A stretch of DNA of 64,000 bases from Yimella lutea (lineage in GTDB: Bacteria > Actinomycetota > Actinomycetes > Actinomycetales > Dermatophilaceae), in contig NZ_VFMO01000001.1 in assembly GCF_006715095.1 (NCBI RefSeq), positions 2,108,001-2,172,000 on the forward strand, given 5' to 3'. Made by a program: the position numbers and the translations under genes. The number at the start of each line of letters is the position of its first letter. The first letter of the stretch is position 1. Shown here in pieces: positions 8,986-18,330 of this stretch. Under the pieces are notes generated by a model. It was given only the letters and a program-made list of their open reading frames with translations. It did no database searches and was not told the origin of the DNA.

Positions 8986-9855
8986 ATGCCACAACATCAC
9001 AACACAGGCCCCAACCGCCGCGGGCAGGGTTTCGAGAACTCAGAACGACTCCGCGAACTCCTCACCCGCCTGAACGACGATGGACCAGACGCCTGGCGAA
9101 CAGACGCGGAAGCGGCAGCGCTCATGCGGCACGCCGCCCAGAAGTACGCGGCTCTCGCGCGCAAGCATGGGCTTGATCCGTGGGAGGCGGCGACGGCGGC
9201 GTTCGAGGCGATGCGCACCGCCGCCGTCCGCCGAGCCGATGACCCGTGGGCAGTCATCACCCGCGCCGTGCAGATCACCTGCATCGCAGAGAACCGCGCT
9301 AACGGGCTGCTCTGTTCGGTGCATCAGGCACGCCGGCCTCGGTACTCGAGTTTCCATGACGCCGAACGCTTCTCCGACCGCGAGAACCCGATCACCGACT
9401 ACCACCCCGCGTTCCGCGCCGACCCCTTCACCGACGACGACGACGCCGATACCGGCGGCGAGATCGAATCATCAGGGTCGACCGGGGTGGAATCGGCGGT
9501 GGAGGACACGATCGCGCTGTTGTGCTGGCACGGGTGGGAACCAGAACTCGCTCGCGCGAGCATCGAGTGCATCTGTGCCCGCCTGGCAGAATCCGTCTCC
9601 CGCGCCGGGGCATATGAGTCGCTGCGGCGGGATCGTCACGCCCGCGCGCTCCTGGACATCCCTGCCCCGTCTTGGTATCGGCTGCTGCGGATCATCCTCG
9701 GTTCTCCCGACACGCACCTGGCCGGAACGAATGCGGGCCGCGGGTTGCTGTTGCGGCTCCTGATCGGTGAAGCCCTCTGGCATCTCATGGATGACACCGA
9801 ACTGGGGGCCGCGATCAAGGTCGCCGCCCCTGGCATCATGCGGGGCCGGCCATGA
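8986..9855 (+). CDS. Conserved-type element protein, unknown function
   Basis: 289 residues, start chosen from CAGGAGGTG seven bases before the ATG. An N-terminal helical part (RHAAQKYAALARKHGLDPWEA) resembles the helical layout of sigma-region-2-like domains, followed by an acidic linker (DPFTDDDDADTGG) and a second helical domain from about residue 165. It overlaps the ParB-like gene by four bases, and this pairing suggests a role in element maintenance or transcription. That role is inference; I do not recognise the family by name. Confidence 0.6.
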   Translation: MPQHHNTGPNRRGQGFENSERLRELLTRLNDDGPDAWRTDAEAAALMRHAAQKYAALARKHGLDPWEAATAAFEAMRTAAVRRADDPWAVITRAVQITCIAENRANGLLCSVHQARRPRYSSFHDAERFSDRENPITDYHPAFRADPFTDDDDADTGGEIESSGSTGVESAVEDTIALLCWHGWEPELARASIECICARLAESVSRAGAYESLRRDRHARALLDIPAPSWYRLLRIILGSPDTHLAGTNAGRGLLLRLLIGEALWHLMDDTELGAAIKVAAPGIMRGRP

Positions 9856-10919
9856 GCGAGCCGGGGCATATCGAGCTGGAGCGGGCCGTACATTCGATCT
9901 GGTCCGGACGCCGCCACCGGGAAGACTTTGGCGACCTCGACCCGCTGGTGGAGTCGATCGCGCGCGAGGGACTGTTGCAGCCGATCACGATCACCCCGGA
10001 CGGGATGCTGATCTGCGGCGCCCGCCGCCTTGCCGCCATCCGCAAACTCGAGTGGAAGACCGTGAATGTGTGGGTGCGCTCCGGCATCTCTACCACCCTC
10101 GGGCAGCTCCTCGCCGAACAGGACGACAACCTGCTCCACAAGCCCCTCACCCGCACCGAAGAAGCCACGCTCTACGCCGAGCTGAAAGCCCTCATGGCCG
10201 AGGACGCGGCAGGCCGACAGGAAGCGTCACGGTTCACCTCGAAACAAGAAAACCCCAGGTCAAACGGTGCCGCCACCGTGGCGGCACCGCAGAAAGGCGA
10301 AACCCGCCAGCAAGCCGCACTCATGGTGACCGGACGCAACGCCTACACCTCGCTGGAACGCATCAACGAGTTGCAGCAGATCGCCGCCGATCTCTCCCAG
10401 CCTGACGATGTCCGGGAACGGGCGTCCCACGAGCTTGACCGGATCGACGCAGGCGGGTCGATCACCGGGGCACAACAGCGTATCCGGGCAGCACAATGCC
10501 TGGCCGAGCTCGACACCCTCGTCGCCGATCCCGCACAGCCGGCAGGCATCCGCGATACTGCCGCGTCCGGCGCAGCACGCCTGCGGGAACTCGAACACAC
10601 CGCCAGGCCCGCGGACTTGCAACGACTGGCTGAGATTGCGGTCGAGCGGGCGAAGACCGCGACGAAAAAACGCCCCAACCAGCTCGCGTCCGCGCGCCTC
10701 CACGCCGTCGAGGAACCAGCACGGGAGTTCCTGCCGGTGCGGTCGTTCGTCTATCTCTGGGACGAGCTCTCAACCTGGACGGAACGCTACGACCCCGAAG
10801 CTATCGGCCTCGCCCTCTCGAAGGAGCAGTGGGTCATGTTCGAGCAGGCCGTCGCCGCGACAGTCGCGTTCTTGGATGTCGCCCGCGCCGCACGGGACGC
10901 ACACCGGCACACCGCCTGA
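9852..10919 (+). CDS. ParB N-terminal domain protein
   Basis: 355 residues. Residues 1-110 carry the ParB/Srx nucleotide-binding fold: HIELERAVHSIWSGRRHREDF, LVESIAREGLLQPITITPDG and the ICGARRLAAI box (the G-x-R-R motif). The remaining region contains helical segments and a helix-turn-helix-like NPRSNGAATVAAPQKG stretch, but not a typical ParB dimer domain. Such proteins control partition or gene expression on integrative elements. It ends the first operon segment; the next gene starts after 78 bases. Confidence 0.82.
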   Translation: MSEPGHIELERAVHSIWSGRRHREDFGDLDPLVESIAREGLLQPITITPDGMLICGARRLAAIRKLEWKTVNVWVRSGISTTLGQLLAEQDDNLLHKPLTRTEEATLYAELKALMAEDAAGRQEASRFTSKQENPRSNGAATVAAPQKGETRQQAALMVTGRNAYTSLERINELQQIAADLSQPDDVRERASHELDRIDAGGSITGAQQRIRAAQCLAELDTLVADPAQPAGIRDTAASGAARLRELEHTARPADLQRLAEIAVERAKTATKKRPNQLASARLHAVEEPAREFLPVRSFVYLWDELSTWTERYDPEAIGLALSKEQWVMFEQAVAATVAFLDVARAARDAHRHTA

Positions 10920-10997
10920 CTCGCCGAGTCGGTTCCGTCGCCTGAACGCCTGAGCGCACCTGTCTGGTGATCCGCACATGTCGGGAAGGACACCAGG

Positions 10998-11693
10998 ATG
11001 GACCCCACTGCTCGCCGCCACCGCACATTCTTGATCGCCGCCATCGCAGGCGCGATCGTCCTGCTCATCCTCGTCGGCGTTGGCGTCTACGGCCTCATCC
11101 GCGGACCTCGCACCGCCGAGTCTGTGGACCCCGCCATCACGGAGAGCCCGGCAACGACGCCGCCCGCAGACACGTCTTCGGGTCCGGAGCCGGTAGTCAC
11201 TGTTGGCGGGCAGGAGGAGTTCGCGGTCGCGGTCGCGGAGGCGCTGTTCACCTGGGATACCACCAGCGGATACGGGCCCGCGGACTATGCGCAGATGCTC
11301 GCTGATGTCACCGCGGATGAGGAGGCCGACGCCGCAGCCTCTGATGTGCGCGCCTACCTGCCCACCACAGAAGCGTGGGCGCAGTTGCGTCCGCATCAGA
11401 CGAGGCAGTGGCTGACCATCGACACGATCGAGATCCCTGCCGTGTGGGAGGACGCGGTGGCGCAGGCGGCGGCGGGGCAGATTCCCGACGGTGCGATCGC
11501 GTACACGATCACCGGCACCCGCCACCGCACCGGCTACTGGGGCACCGACCCCATCACCACCACGCACGACGTGGCGTTCACCGTGTTCCTCACCTGCACC
11601 CCCGAACGAAACCCCGCACCAGCCCCTGCCGATCCGATCACCGAGACCTGCACGCTCTTGCGGCTGTCGCAGCTCGACAACCCGCTGCGGTGA
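10998..11693 (+). CDS. Bitopic membrane protein of the transfer operon
   Basis: 231 residues: short cytoplasmic tail, one membrane helix (about 12-36), then an extracytoplasmic domain with a Thr/Pro-rich linker. The layout is that of TcpC/VirB8-like assembly proteins of Gram-positive transfer systems, including a globular domain ending with FTVFLTCTP. Sequence similarity by eye is not strong enough to name it. GGAAGGA precedes the ATG. It lies directly before the cell-wall hydrolase, which it may recruit. Confidence 0.62.
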   Translation: MDPTARRHRTFLIAAIAGAIVLLILVGVGVYGLIRGPRTAESVDPAITESPATTPPADTSSGPEPVVTVGGQEEFAVAVAEALFTWDTTSGYGPADYAQMLADVTADEEADAAASDVRAYLPTTEAWAQLRPHQTRQWLTIDTIEIPAVWEDAVAQAAAGQIPDGAIAYTITGTRHRTGYWGTDPITTTHDVAFTVFLTCTPERNPAPAPADPITETCTLLRLSQLDNPLR

Positions 11694-11699
11694 CCCGTC

Positions 11700-12878
11700 A
11701 TGCTCAAGAAACTCCTCGCCTCTCTTGCCATCGCCGCGGTGTGCTTCGGCCCCGCGATCGTGCTGCTCTCCGTCGCTGTCCTCGCCATCCCTGCCGTCGC
11801 GGCTTGTGCGCCGGGTTCGCTCATTGTCGGGCCGATCCCGGACTCGCTCACCGCGACCACGAAGAACGGCGAAACGGTCACGCTGAACCGGCAGCAACTC
11901 ACTCATGCCGCAACGATCATCACGGTCGGCGGGCAAACCGACGGGGTGAGACGTCCGGGAGTGGTGATCGCGTTGATGGCGGCGCTCACGGAGTCGCATC
12001 TGCGGATGCTCGCAAACACCGGCACCTACCCCGAGTCCGCCAATTACCCCAACGACGGCGACGCCTCCGACCACGACTCCCTTGGCCTGTTCCAGATGCG
12101 CCCGCAAGCCGGCTGGGGCACCGTGCCTGAGCTCATGGACCCGAACTACCAAGCGAGAGCGTTCTACGGCGGACCCACCGGCCCCAACTACCCCTCACCG
12201 CGCGGGCTCCTCGACATTCCGGGGTGGCAGCAGCTCGACCCCGGAGAGGCAGCGCAGGCCGTGGAGGTGTCCGCCTACCCGGACAGGTATCAGAACTATC
12301 AGCCCGTCGCCGAAGCAATCCTCACCGCCCTCACCAAGCCCGCACCCACCTCTGACGGCGGCGCCGGTGAGGTGGTGGTGCCGGAAACCACCCGGATCGT
12401 GTTCCCATTGCCGGAGGGCACCTGGGTGCGGACGAGTCCGTTCGGGTGGCGTACTGACCCGATCACCTTCGAGCAGGCGTTCCACTCCGGTAGCGACTTC
12501 GCCGCCGCAGACGGCACCCCGATCTACGCTGTCGCCGACGGGATCGTCACCCACGCCGGATACACCGGAGGGTGGGGTGGGCTCATCATCGTTGAGCACA
12601 CCGTCGGCGGGGAACGGGTGGCGTCGTATTACGCGCATATGCGGGAGTACGGCATCCACGTCACCGAAGGGATGACCGTCACCGCAGGGCAACACATCGG
12701 CGATGTCGGATCGTCTGGGAAATCCACCGGACCCCACCTCCACCTCGAAATCCGGCCCGGCGGCACGGGGCAGCCAGCGATCGACGCCGACCAATGGCTC
12801 ACCGACCAAGGCGCGGAAGGCATCACCGGCGGCACTACCTCTCGCGCGTCCTGCACGCTGGGTGGGGGTGGGCGCTGA
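11700..12878 (+). CDS. Secreted cell-wall hydrolase: SLT-like plus M23 peptidase
   Basis: 392 residues. An N-terminal signal anchor (about 5-35) is followed by a lytic-transglycosylase-like region with ALTESHLRMLA and SLGLFQMRPQAGWG, then an M23/LytM endopeptidase (about 245-360) with its zinc ligands in FHSGSDFAAADG and GPHLHLEIRPGG. Such two-domain enzymes open peptidoglycan for the transfer channel in Gram-positive type IV secretion. The stop overlaps the next ATG (TGATG). Confidence 0.9.
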   Translation: MLKKLLASLAIAAVCFGPAIVLLSVAVLAIPAVAACAPGSLIVGPIPDSLTATTKNGETVTLNRQQLTHAATIITVGGQTDGVRRPGVVIALMAALTESHLRMLANTGTYPESANYPNDGDASDHDSLGLFQMRPQAGWGTVPELMDPNYQARAFYGGPTGPNYPSPRGLLDIPGWQQLDPGEAAQAVEVSAYPDRYQNYQPVAEAILTALTKPAPTSDGGAGEVVVPETTRIVFPLPEGTWVRTSPFGWRTDPITFEQAFHSGSDFAAADGTPIYAVADGIVTHAGYTGGWGGLIIVEHTVGGERVASYYAHMREYGIHVTEGMTVTAGQHIGDVGSSGKSTGPHLHLEIRPGGTGQPAIDADQWLTDQGAEGITGGTTSRASCTLGGGGR

Positions 12879-13141
12879 TGGTGTTCCCCGACTTCGGCGG
12901 CGTCGGCGCAGCGGACGACCTCCGCAGCATCGTCGGCGCGTTGCTGATGTTCGTCCTCATCATCGCGGTACTCATGCTGATCGTCTCCGCGATCATCTGG
13001 GCTGTCGCCTCCTCAACCGGCAACGCCCACACCGCCACCAAAGCCAGGATCGGAGCCTGGGTCGCCCTCGGCGCCGCAGCCCTCGCCGGCGCCGGAGTGG
13101 CATGGGTGAACTTCCTCCTCGATGTCGGCGAGAGGCTATAG
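12878..13141 (+). CDS. Pilin-like small membrane protein 1 (DUF6112-like)
   Basis: 87 residues with two membrane helices (about 16-40 and 55-80) around a short basic loop, the layout of VirB2/TrbC-like small subunits. It is clearly paralogous to the gene at 14370: both share RSIVGALLM or RIIVGAVMT, LIVSAI, W, and an N-F-L/F end. It overlaps the hydrolase stop. Directly after it, a cargo gene on the other strand separates it from the paralogue. Confidence 0.72.
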   Translation: MVFPDFGGVGAADDLRSIVGALLMFVLIIAVLMLIVSAIIWAVASSTGNAHTATKARIGAWVALGAAALAGAGVAWVNFLLDVGERL

Positions 13142-14284
13142 GTATTGGCTTCTTCCTTTGAGCCTTTTTCTGGTTCCGAAGGAACGTAGGTCTCGCCATG
13201 GCTGGTGCGCGAGTTCGCTGATCACTTCCGGGCTCTTTTCGATCAGTGCAGCCATGGCCCGGTATCTCGAGATGAAGGTCTGGGGATCGGCGGTTGGGTG
13301 CGCGCTCTTCCAGCTTCCCATCGCTTCGTTGAAGTCACGGCGGATCGGTCGCGAGGCGCTTGGCAGATAGGCCTCCGCCAACTGGTCTTCGAGTTGATTC
13401 CATAGATCGATGTAACGATGTTCGAGGTCGCCAGCCTTCTTTGCGAGACCATCCGGGTCGTCGTAGACGCCGAAGTACATCATCCGGCGACGACCATGCG
13501 GGATGGACTCAACCTTGGCTTGCGCAGCTTCCATCTCGTCTTTTGCATGCGCCAGCGCAGTGATCTCTCGGTCTAGAAAGCCAGGCATGGGAGGCAGAGC
13601 GAGTTCTGGGAGTGGAATTGGCATGCGCTGCACAGCTGTGATGACCTCAGGGCGAATCGCGAGCGAGAGAAGGCCTGTCCCTTCGTGGACATTGAGGTAG
13701 CGGACGGCATCGAGGCTGTCTCTGTCGAGTTCGCTGATGCTGAGCTGTGCTGCGTCGTCGTGGTTTTCGTCTCGATAGCCCGGGTTGATGCGGCCAGGAC
13801 GAAGCTCAATCGCCACTCGGTAGAGGTAGAACGGGGAACCGCCGTCGTGCTCGTCATGCATCCGTCGCAGCATGTTCTCGACCGCCGTCTCGTAGGTGCC
13901 AAGGTGGAGCGCTTTCGTCGTGTGCGTCGAGACGTAGTGAGCCCGGTTTACTGGCCGGTGACCGTTTTGCTCCATGTCCTGGATAAACCGGCGGGCGTAG
14001 TCCGACGACGGCCAGTCTGGTTCAGTGCTCGTGTGGTACCAGGCGAAGCGGGTCACTGCTTCGTCATCGAGCGCAGGATCGTCTTGGTTGCGAAGCGCGG
14101 CAACGGCGATTCCGAAGTGGATGCTGGTTCCGCAGTGCGCGCAATTCATGTGTGCACCGTCGGCCTCGACGTAATAGTCCTCCGCTGAGAGAACCGAAAC
14201 CCTCCCGCAGGTGCAGTTCATCGCATAGCCGTAGTTGAAGCCGTCGCTCCGCTCCACGAGAGCCGATCTCTCACGATTCCCCAT
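13136..14284 (-). CDS. Minus-strand cargo protein inserted in the transfer operon, unknown
   Basis: 382 residues; the start is set at the ATG before GNRERSALVE because upstream codons run into non-coding-like sequence. The front has a small zinc-ribbon-like part with C-x-C (NCTCGRV) and C-x2-C (NCAHCG) near residues 27-52. The remainder is mixed alpha/beta with a long helical stretch (about 260-330) and no motif I know. It is the only minus-strand gene within 24 kb of plus-strand genes and its 3' end overlaps the end of the pilin-like gene by six bases. This is the usual position of passenger genes, so defence, exclusion or toxin roles are possible but unproven. Confidence 0.72.
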   Translation of the reverse strand: MGNRERSALVERSDGFNYGYAMNCTCGRVSVLSAEDYYVEADGAHMNCAHCGTSIHFGIAVAALRNQDDPALDDEAVTRFAWYHTSTEPDWPSSDYARRFIQDMEQNGHRPVNRAHYVSTHTTKALHLGTYETAVENMLRRMHDEHDGGSPFYLYRVAIELRPGRINPGYRDENHDDAAQLSISELDRDSLDAVRYLNVHEGTGLLSLAIRPEVITAVQRMPIPLPELALPPMPGFLDREITALAHAKDEMEAAQAKVESIPHGRRRMMYFGVYDDPDGLAKKAGDLEHRYIDLWNQLEDQLAEAYLPSASRPIRRDFNEAMGSWKSAHPTADPQTFISRYRAMAALIEKSPEVISELAHQPWRDLRSFGTRKRLKGRSQYL

Positions 14285-14369
14285 CCCACACAGAGTACCG
14301 AGGGGGCATGGGTGCACCTGGCTGGCAAGTCCGCCATCCCTGGCGTTTGTGAGCTGAAGGAGCATCCCT

Positions 14370-14639
14370 GTGATTGATATTGATCCGAACGGTACCGGGC
14401 TTCCCGGGATCGAGCAGTTGCGCATCATCGTCGGCGCGGTGATGACCGTCGGCCTGATCCTGTCCGTCCTCGCCCTGATCGTCTCCGCGATCGTATGGGG
14501 CTTCGGCGCGAACTCCTCGAATCCGCATCTCGCGTCGCGAGGGAAGCTCGGGGTGCTCGTGTCGTGTGGGGCGGCGATCATCTGCGGCGCCGCCGTGACG
14601 CTCATCAACTTCTTCTGGGGCGTCGGCCAAGCCGTCTAA
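14370..14639 (+). CDS. Pilin-like small membrane protein 2 (DUF6112-like)
   Basis: 89 residues from a GTG start with GAAGGAG upstream. Two membrane helices (about 20-44 and 58-82) and a basic loop; close paralogue of the gene at 12878 and probably the original partner of the TrbL-like gene that follows. Proteins of this shape in actinobacterial transfer operons sit where VirB2/VirB3-like subunits are expected. Confidence 0.75.
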   Translation: MIDIDPNGTGLPGIEQLRIIVGAVMTVGLILSVLALIVSAIVWGFGANSSNPHLASRGKLGVLVSCGAAIICGAAVTLINFFWGVGQAV

Positions 14640-14669
14640 CCCCAACGTTCGCGTGGGAAGGAGGATGTG

Positions 14670-16076
14670 ATGAGTGTGTGTGATGTGCCGGTGATCTCGG
14701 CCGTGTGCGACACCGTCGGGCAAGGCGCCGCCACCTTGATCGCGGCCCCGTTCGACTGGCTCGCCCAAGCCATGGGAGGCGCCGCCGCCCGGCTGTTCGA
14801 GGCCGTCTGGGCGGTGTTCGACACCACCACCCTCGTCGACGTATCCGACCCCGGCTATATCGGGGTCTACAACATCCTGTTCGGGGTGGCGGTGTTCGTG
14901 GTGCTGATCTTCTTCTGCCTGCAACTGATCACCGGCCTCATCCACCGCGACCCCACCGCCCTCACCCGCGCAGCCCTCGGCGCCGCGAAAAGCATCCTCG
15001 GCTCATTCGTCGCCATCGGCCTCACCGGTCTCCTGTTGGAGATCACGGATCAGCTCGCGATCGGGATCGTGCAAGCCACAGGGAACACGATGGAATCCAT
15101 CGGCGACCGCATCACCCTCCTCGCCGCCGGGTTCGCAGGGATCAACATCGCAGCCCCCGGTGTGGGTGCGATCGTCACGATCTTTCTCGCCGGCCTCGCC
15201 ATTTCGGCGGCTGCGATCGTGTGGTTCTCCCTCCTGATCCGCAAAGCCCTCCTGCTGGTCGCGATCGTGTTCGCACCCATCGCCCTCGCCGGGTTCTCCT
15301 GGGATGCCACCAAGGGGTGGTTCTCGAAGTGGGCGACGTTCGTGATCGCCCTGATCCTGTCCAAGCTCGTCCTCGTGGTGATCTTCCTCGTCGCCATCAC
15401 CCAAGTCTCCGCCCCGATCGAACTGGATCTCGCGTCGATCAGCGACCCCATCGCCGGGGTCGTGCTGATGTTCATCGCCGCGTTCGCCCCCTATATGACG
15501 TACAAGTTCGTCAGCTTCGTCGGCTTCGACATGTACCACTCGATGAGCGCCGAACAAGAAGCCAAATCCGCCCTCAACCGCCCCGTGCCAGTGCCCTCGG
15601 CCCCGAAGACTGACGGGGCAAAGAAGGTCCTCGACGGCGCCGGCGACAAGGGTGGGGGCGCGGCACCGTCTGGTGGTGGCATGTCACCCGCATCGACAGT
15701 GGCGCCCAGTGCTGGTGGTGGAGCAGCGGCGAGCGGTGGTTCCGGCGCCGCCGCTGGTGCTGGCGCAGGGAGCGCGGGAGGTGGAGCTGGTGCGGCCGGT
15801 GCTGGGACAGGTGCTGGTGCAGCCGCTGCAGGGCCTGCGGCTGCGGTCGTGATCGGCGCGCAAGTCGCCAAAGCCGCCGCAACCGCGGGGCCAAAACTCG
15901 GTGGCGCTGTCGGTGGCGCTGCGGAAGGCCACGCGGCCGGTGCCGGCGAAACCGCGCAGCCAGCACCGCCTCCCGCACCGAACCACACTCCCACGGCACC
16001 GCCCACGTCGCCGTCTGTGCCACCGGCGAAGCAGACGCCACCACCGGCTCCGAAGCCGACGACCGGAAGGGAGTAG
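14670..16076 (+). CDS. TrbL/VirB6-like polytopic channel protein
   Basis: 468 residues, start at the ATG after AAGGAGGATGTG. Five to seven membrane helices lie between residues 60 and 285, followed by a long Ala/Gly- and then Pro-rich disordered tail (about 320-468). This is the TrbL/VirB6 plan: an inner-membrane channel of the type IV secretion system with a variable tail. The motif FAPIALAGFSWDATKGWFSKW is a hallmark seen in actinobacterial members. Three bases separate it from the SCO6880-like gene. Confidence 0.83.
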   Translation: MSVCDVPVISAVCDTVGQGAATLIAAPFDWLAQAMGGAAARLFEAVWAVFDTTTLVDVSDPGYIGVYNILFGVAVFVVLIFFCLQLITGLIHRDPTALTRAALGAAKSILGSFVAIGLTGLLLEITDQLAIGIVQATGNTMESIGDRITLLAAGFAGINIAAPGVGAIVTIFLAGLAISAAAIVWFSLLIRKALLLVAIVFAPIALAGFSWDATKGWFSKWATFVIALILSKLVLVVIFLVAITQVSAPIELDLASISDPIAGVVLMFIAAFAPYMTYKFVSFVGFDMYHSMSAEQEAKSALNRPVPVPSAPKTDGAKKVLDGAGDKGGGAAPSGGGMSPASTVAPSAGGGAAASGGSGAAAGAGAGSAGGGAGAAGAGTGAGAAAAGPAAAVVIGAQVAKAAATAGPKLGGAVGGAAEGHAAGAGETAQPAPPPAPNHTPTAPPTSPSVPPAKQTPPPAPKPTTGRE

Positions 16077-16079
16077 CCG

Positions 16080-17543
16080 ATGTCGAACCAGCAGAGCACG
16101 GTGGAGTTTGGGTTGCGGGCGGTGCAGTTCTCCCGCCTCACCCGCCGCGGCATCCTCCTCGGCCTCTCACTCCCGCAACTCATCGTCCTCGCCATCGGCG
16201 TACTCTCCATCGTTGGTGCCCTCTACGCCGGCGGCGGGATACTGCTTGCCTGGACCGCACCTATCTGGCTCCTGAGCGCAACTCTCGCTTGGACGCCGGT
16301 TGGTGGCCGGAAGTTGATCGAGTGGGTGCCTGTCACCTTCCGGTGGGTCGCCCGCACACAAGCTCGTCAGACCGTGTTCCGGCGGCGGATCGTGAAGCCC
16401 CGACCCGCGGGCACGCTCGCACTCCCAGGTGATGGGGCAGCACTCCGGGAGTGGGAGGACCCGGAGACGGGGGCGGCGATGATCCACGACCCCCACAATC
16501 AGACGCTCACCGCGATCATTGCGGTGTCACATCCTGCTTTCGTGCTCCTCGACCCCGGCGAACAGGAACGCCGTGTCGCCACCTGGGGCCGGGTGCTTGC
16601 CACCGCCTGCCGCTCCGGCCGGATCGCGCGTCTCCAAGTGTGCGAACGTACTCTCCCCGACGGCGGCTCGGGCCTCGTTGAGTGGTGGCGCAGCCACGGC
16701 ACCGATGACGGGTCGTGGACCTCGACGGTCTACCGGGAGCTCATCGACCGTGCCGGTCCCGCAGGGGAACGTCACGCGACGACGATCAGTCTCGCCCTCG
16801 ACCTCCGTGCGGCCGCCCGGCAGGTGCGGACGAACGGTGGCGGGATCAAGGGGGCGGCGGCGGTGCTCCGGCAGGAGATGACGACGCTCGTGACCGCGCT
16901 GCGCGCAGCGGAACTCACCGTCGGCACCTGGCTAACCCCCAGCGAGGTCGCCGTCATCCTCCGCTCCGCCTACGACCCCGCCGCCGCAGCGCTCCTCGAA
17001 CGCCACGGCGACATCGGCCGGAGCCTCGCGACTGCAGGGCCGGTCGCGGTGACAGAGTCGTGGGATCGGCTGCGGTCAGACTCCGCACATCACGCGGTGC
17101 TCTGGATATCGGAGTGGCCGAGGTCTCAGGTGTATCCAGGGTTCCTCGCACCGGTACTGCTTTCGTCAGGCATCCAGCGGGCGTTCTCACTGATCTGCAC
17201 GCCGATCCGTTCGGATCAAGCGGCGAGGGATATTCGGAAGAAGAAGACCGAGCTGATCTCGGATGCGGCGCAACGCTCCAAGATGGGGCAGATCGAAGAC
17301 GCCTCCCAAACCGCCGAATACGGCGACGTACTCCAACAAGAAGCCGACCTCGCCGCAGGGCACGGCGTCCTCCGCTACACCGGCCTCATCAGCGTGTCCG
17401 CACCCACCCCGGACGAGCTCGACACCGCGATCGCGGCGATCGAACAGGCCGCGATCCAAGCCTCCTGCGAAACCCGGCGCCTCGTCGGTCAGCAAGCGCA
17501 AGCCTTCACCGTCGCAGCGTTGCCGCTGTGCCGCATCGTCTGA
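16080..17543 (+). CDS. SCO6880-family type IV secretion protein
   Basis: 487 residues. Two membrane helices near the front (about 28-70), then a soluble domain that matches the SCO6880 family found next to VirB4 ATPases in actinobacterial transfer systems: VEFGLRAVQFSRLTRRG start and the C-terminal TELISDAAQRSKMGQIEDAS segment. The soluble part likely corresponds to the N-terminal domain of VirB4/TraE, encoded separately from its ATPase at 18327. Confidence 0.85.
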   Translation: MSNQQSTVEFGLRAVQFSRLTRRGILLGLSLPQLIVLAIGVLSIVGALYAGGGILLAWTAPIWLLSATLAWTPVGGRKLIEWVPVTFRWVARTQARQTVFRRRIVKPRPAGTLALPGDGAALREWEDPETGAAMIHDPHNQTLTAIIAVSHPAFVLLDPGEQERRVATWGRVLATACRSGRIARLQVCERTLPDGGSGLVEWWRSHGTDDGSWTSTVYRELIDRAGPAGERHATTISLALDLRAAARQVRTNGGGIKGAAAVLRQEMTTLVTALRAAELTVGTWLTPSEVAVILRSAYDPAAAALLERHGDIGRSLATAGPVAVTESWDRLRSDSAHHAVLWISEWPRSQVYPGFLAPVLLSSGIQRAFSLICTPIRSDQAARDIRKKKTELISDAAQRSKMGQIEDASQTAEYGDVLQQEADLAAGHGVLRYTGLISVSAPTPDELDTAIAAIEQAAIQASCETRRLVGQQAQAFTVAALPLCRIV

Positions 17544-17553
17544 GGAGTGAGTC

Positions 17554-18330
17554 ATGCCGACGTTCCACAACCCGACCGCCGACGCGACGGAAGCCTCCGA
17601 AGCGCTTCGGGGGCTTGCGCACGCGACCCGCGTGTTCGAGGACCCTGCCGACACCTATGCGGTACTCGGTGACCTGCTGGCTGGGGTGCGATCACTGCGG
17701 CAGGTGGTCGATCAGCTCGCGACCGCGCACGTCACGCACCGAGTGCGTGCGCATGACGATGCCGGGGATCAGGCAGCCGGCGCGACGAACGCGCTGGCCG
17801 CGACCGCAGAGCTGCAGCAAGCCGCAGCACTGCTGGATGCGGTGCATGACCGGGCGGATGCGGCAATGGCCGCCTCCGGGCGGATCGCCTGGCACGTCAA
17901 CCCGGCAGCGGCGGCTCCAGTGTCGCGGTGGGTGAGTGTCGTGTTCCTGCAAGGCCAGGACGCCGACGAAGTGCTGACGATCATCGACCGTGACGGTACG
18001 GATGCGGCGATCGAGCATCTGGCGGGTTTCGACATGGGAGAAGAGACCACTCAGGCAGCGCTCGTCAACGGATACGTCTACGCCACCATCCCGACTGGCC
18101 CCCTCGACTGCACCACCGCGAACGGCGAATACACGTTGACGTACAACCACGACCACGGGCACGTCTCCCTGCTCCGCATACAGCCCGAATCAAAAGAGTT
18201 GGAGGCTCCTGCATCGAGGACACCACCGGTACGTCGAAGGGTGCGTCGGCAAGCACGGGTGGTGGAGGAGGACGATGACTGGTTCGCGCCGTCTCAGTCG
18301 TCCTCGATGCCGCGGGGGCGAGCGCTGTGA
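17554..18330 (+). CDS. Transfer-operon protein, unknown
   Basis: 258 residues. Residues 1-110 are predicted helical (ALRGLAHATRVFEDPADTYAV), the middle has a beta-rich part with VSVVFLQGQDADEVLTII, and the end is basic. I do not recognise it. Its position between the SCO6880-like and VirB4 genes, with a GTGA overlap with the latter, argues for an assembly or regulatory part of the ATPase complex. Confidence 0.6.
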   Translation: MPTFHNPTADATEASEALRGLAHATRVFEDPADTYAVLGDLLAGVRSLRQVVDQLATAHVTHRVRAHDDAGDQAAGATNALAATAELQQAAALLDAVHDRADAAMAASGRIAWHVNPAAAAPVSRWVSVVFLQGQDADEVLTIIDRDGTDAAIEHLAGFDMGEETTQAALVNGYVYATIPTGPLDCTTANGEYTLTYNHDHGHVSLLRIQPESKELEAPASRTPPVRRRVRRQARVVEEDDDWFAPSQSSSMPRGRAL

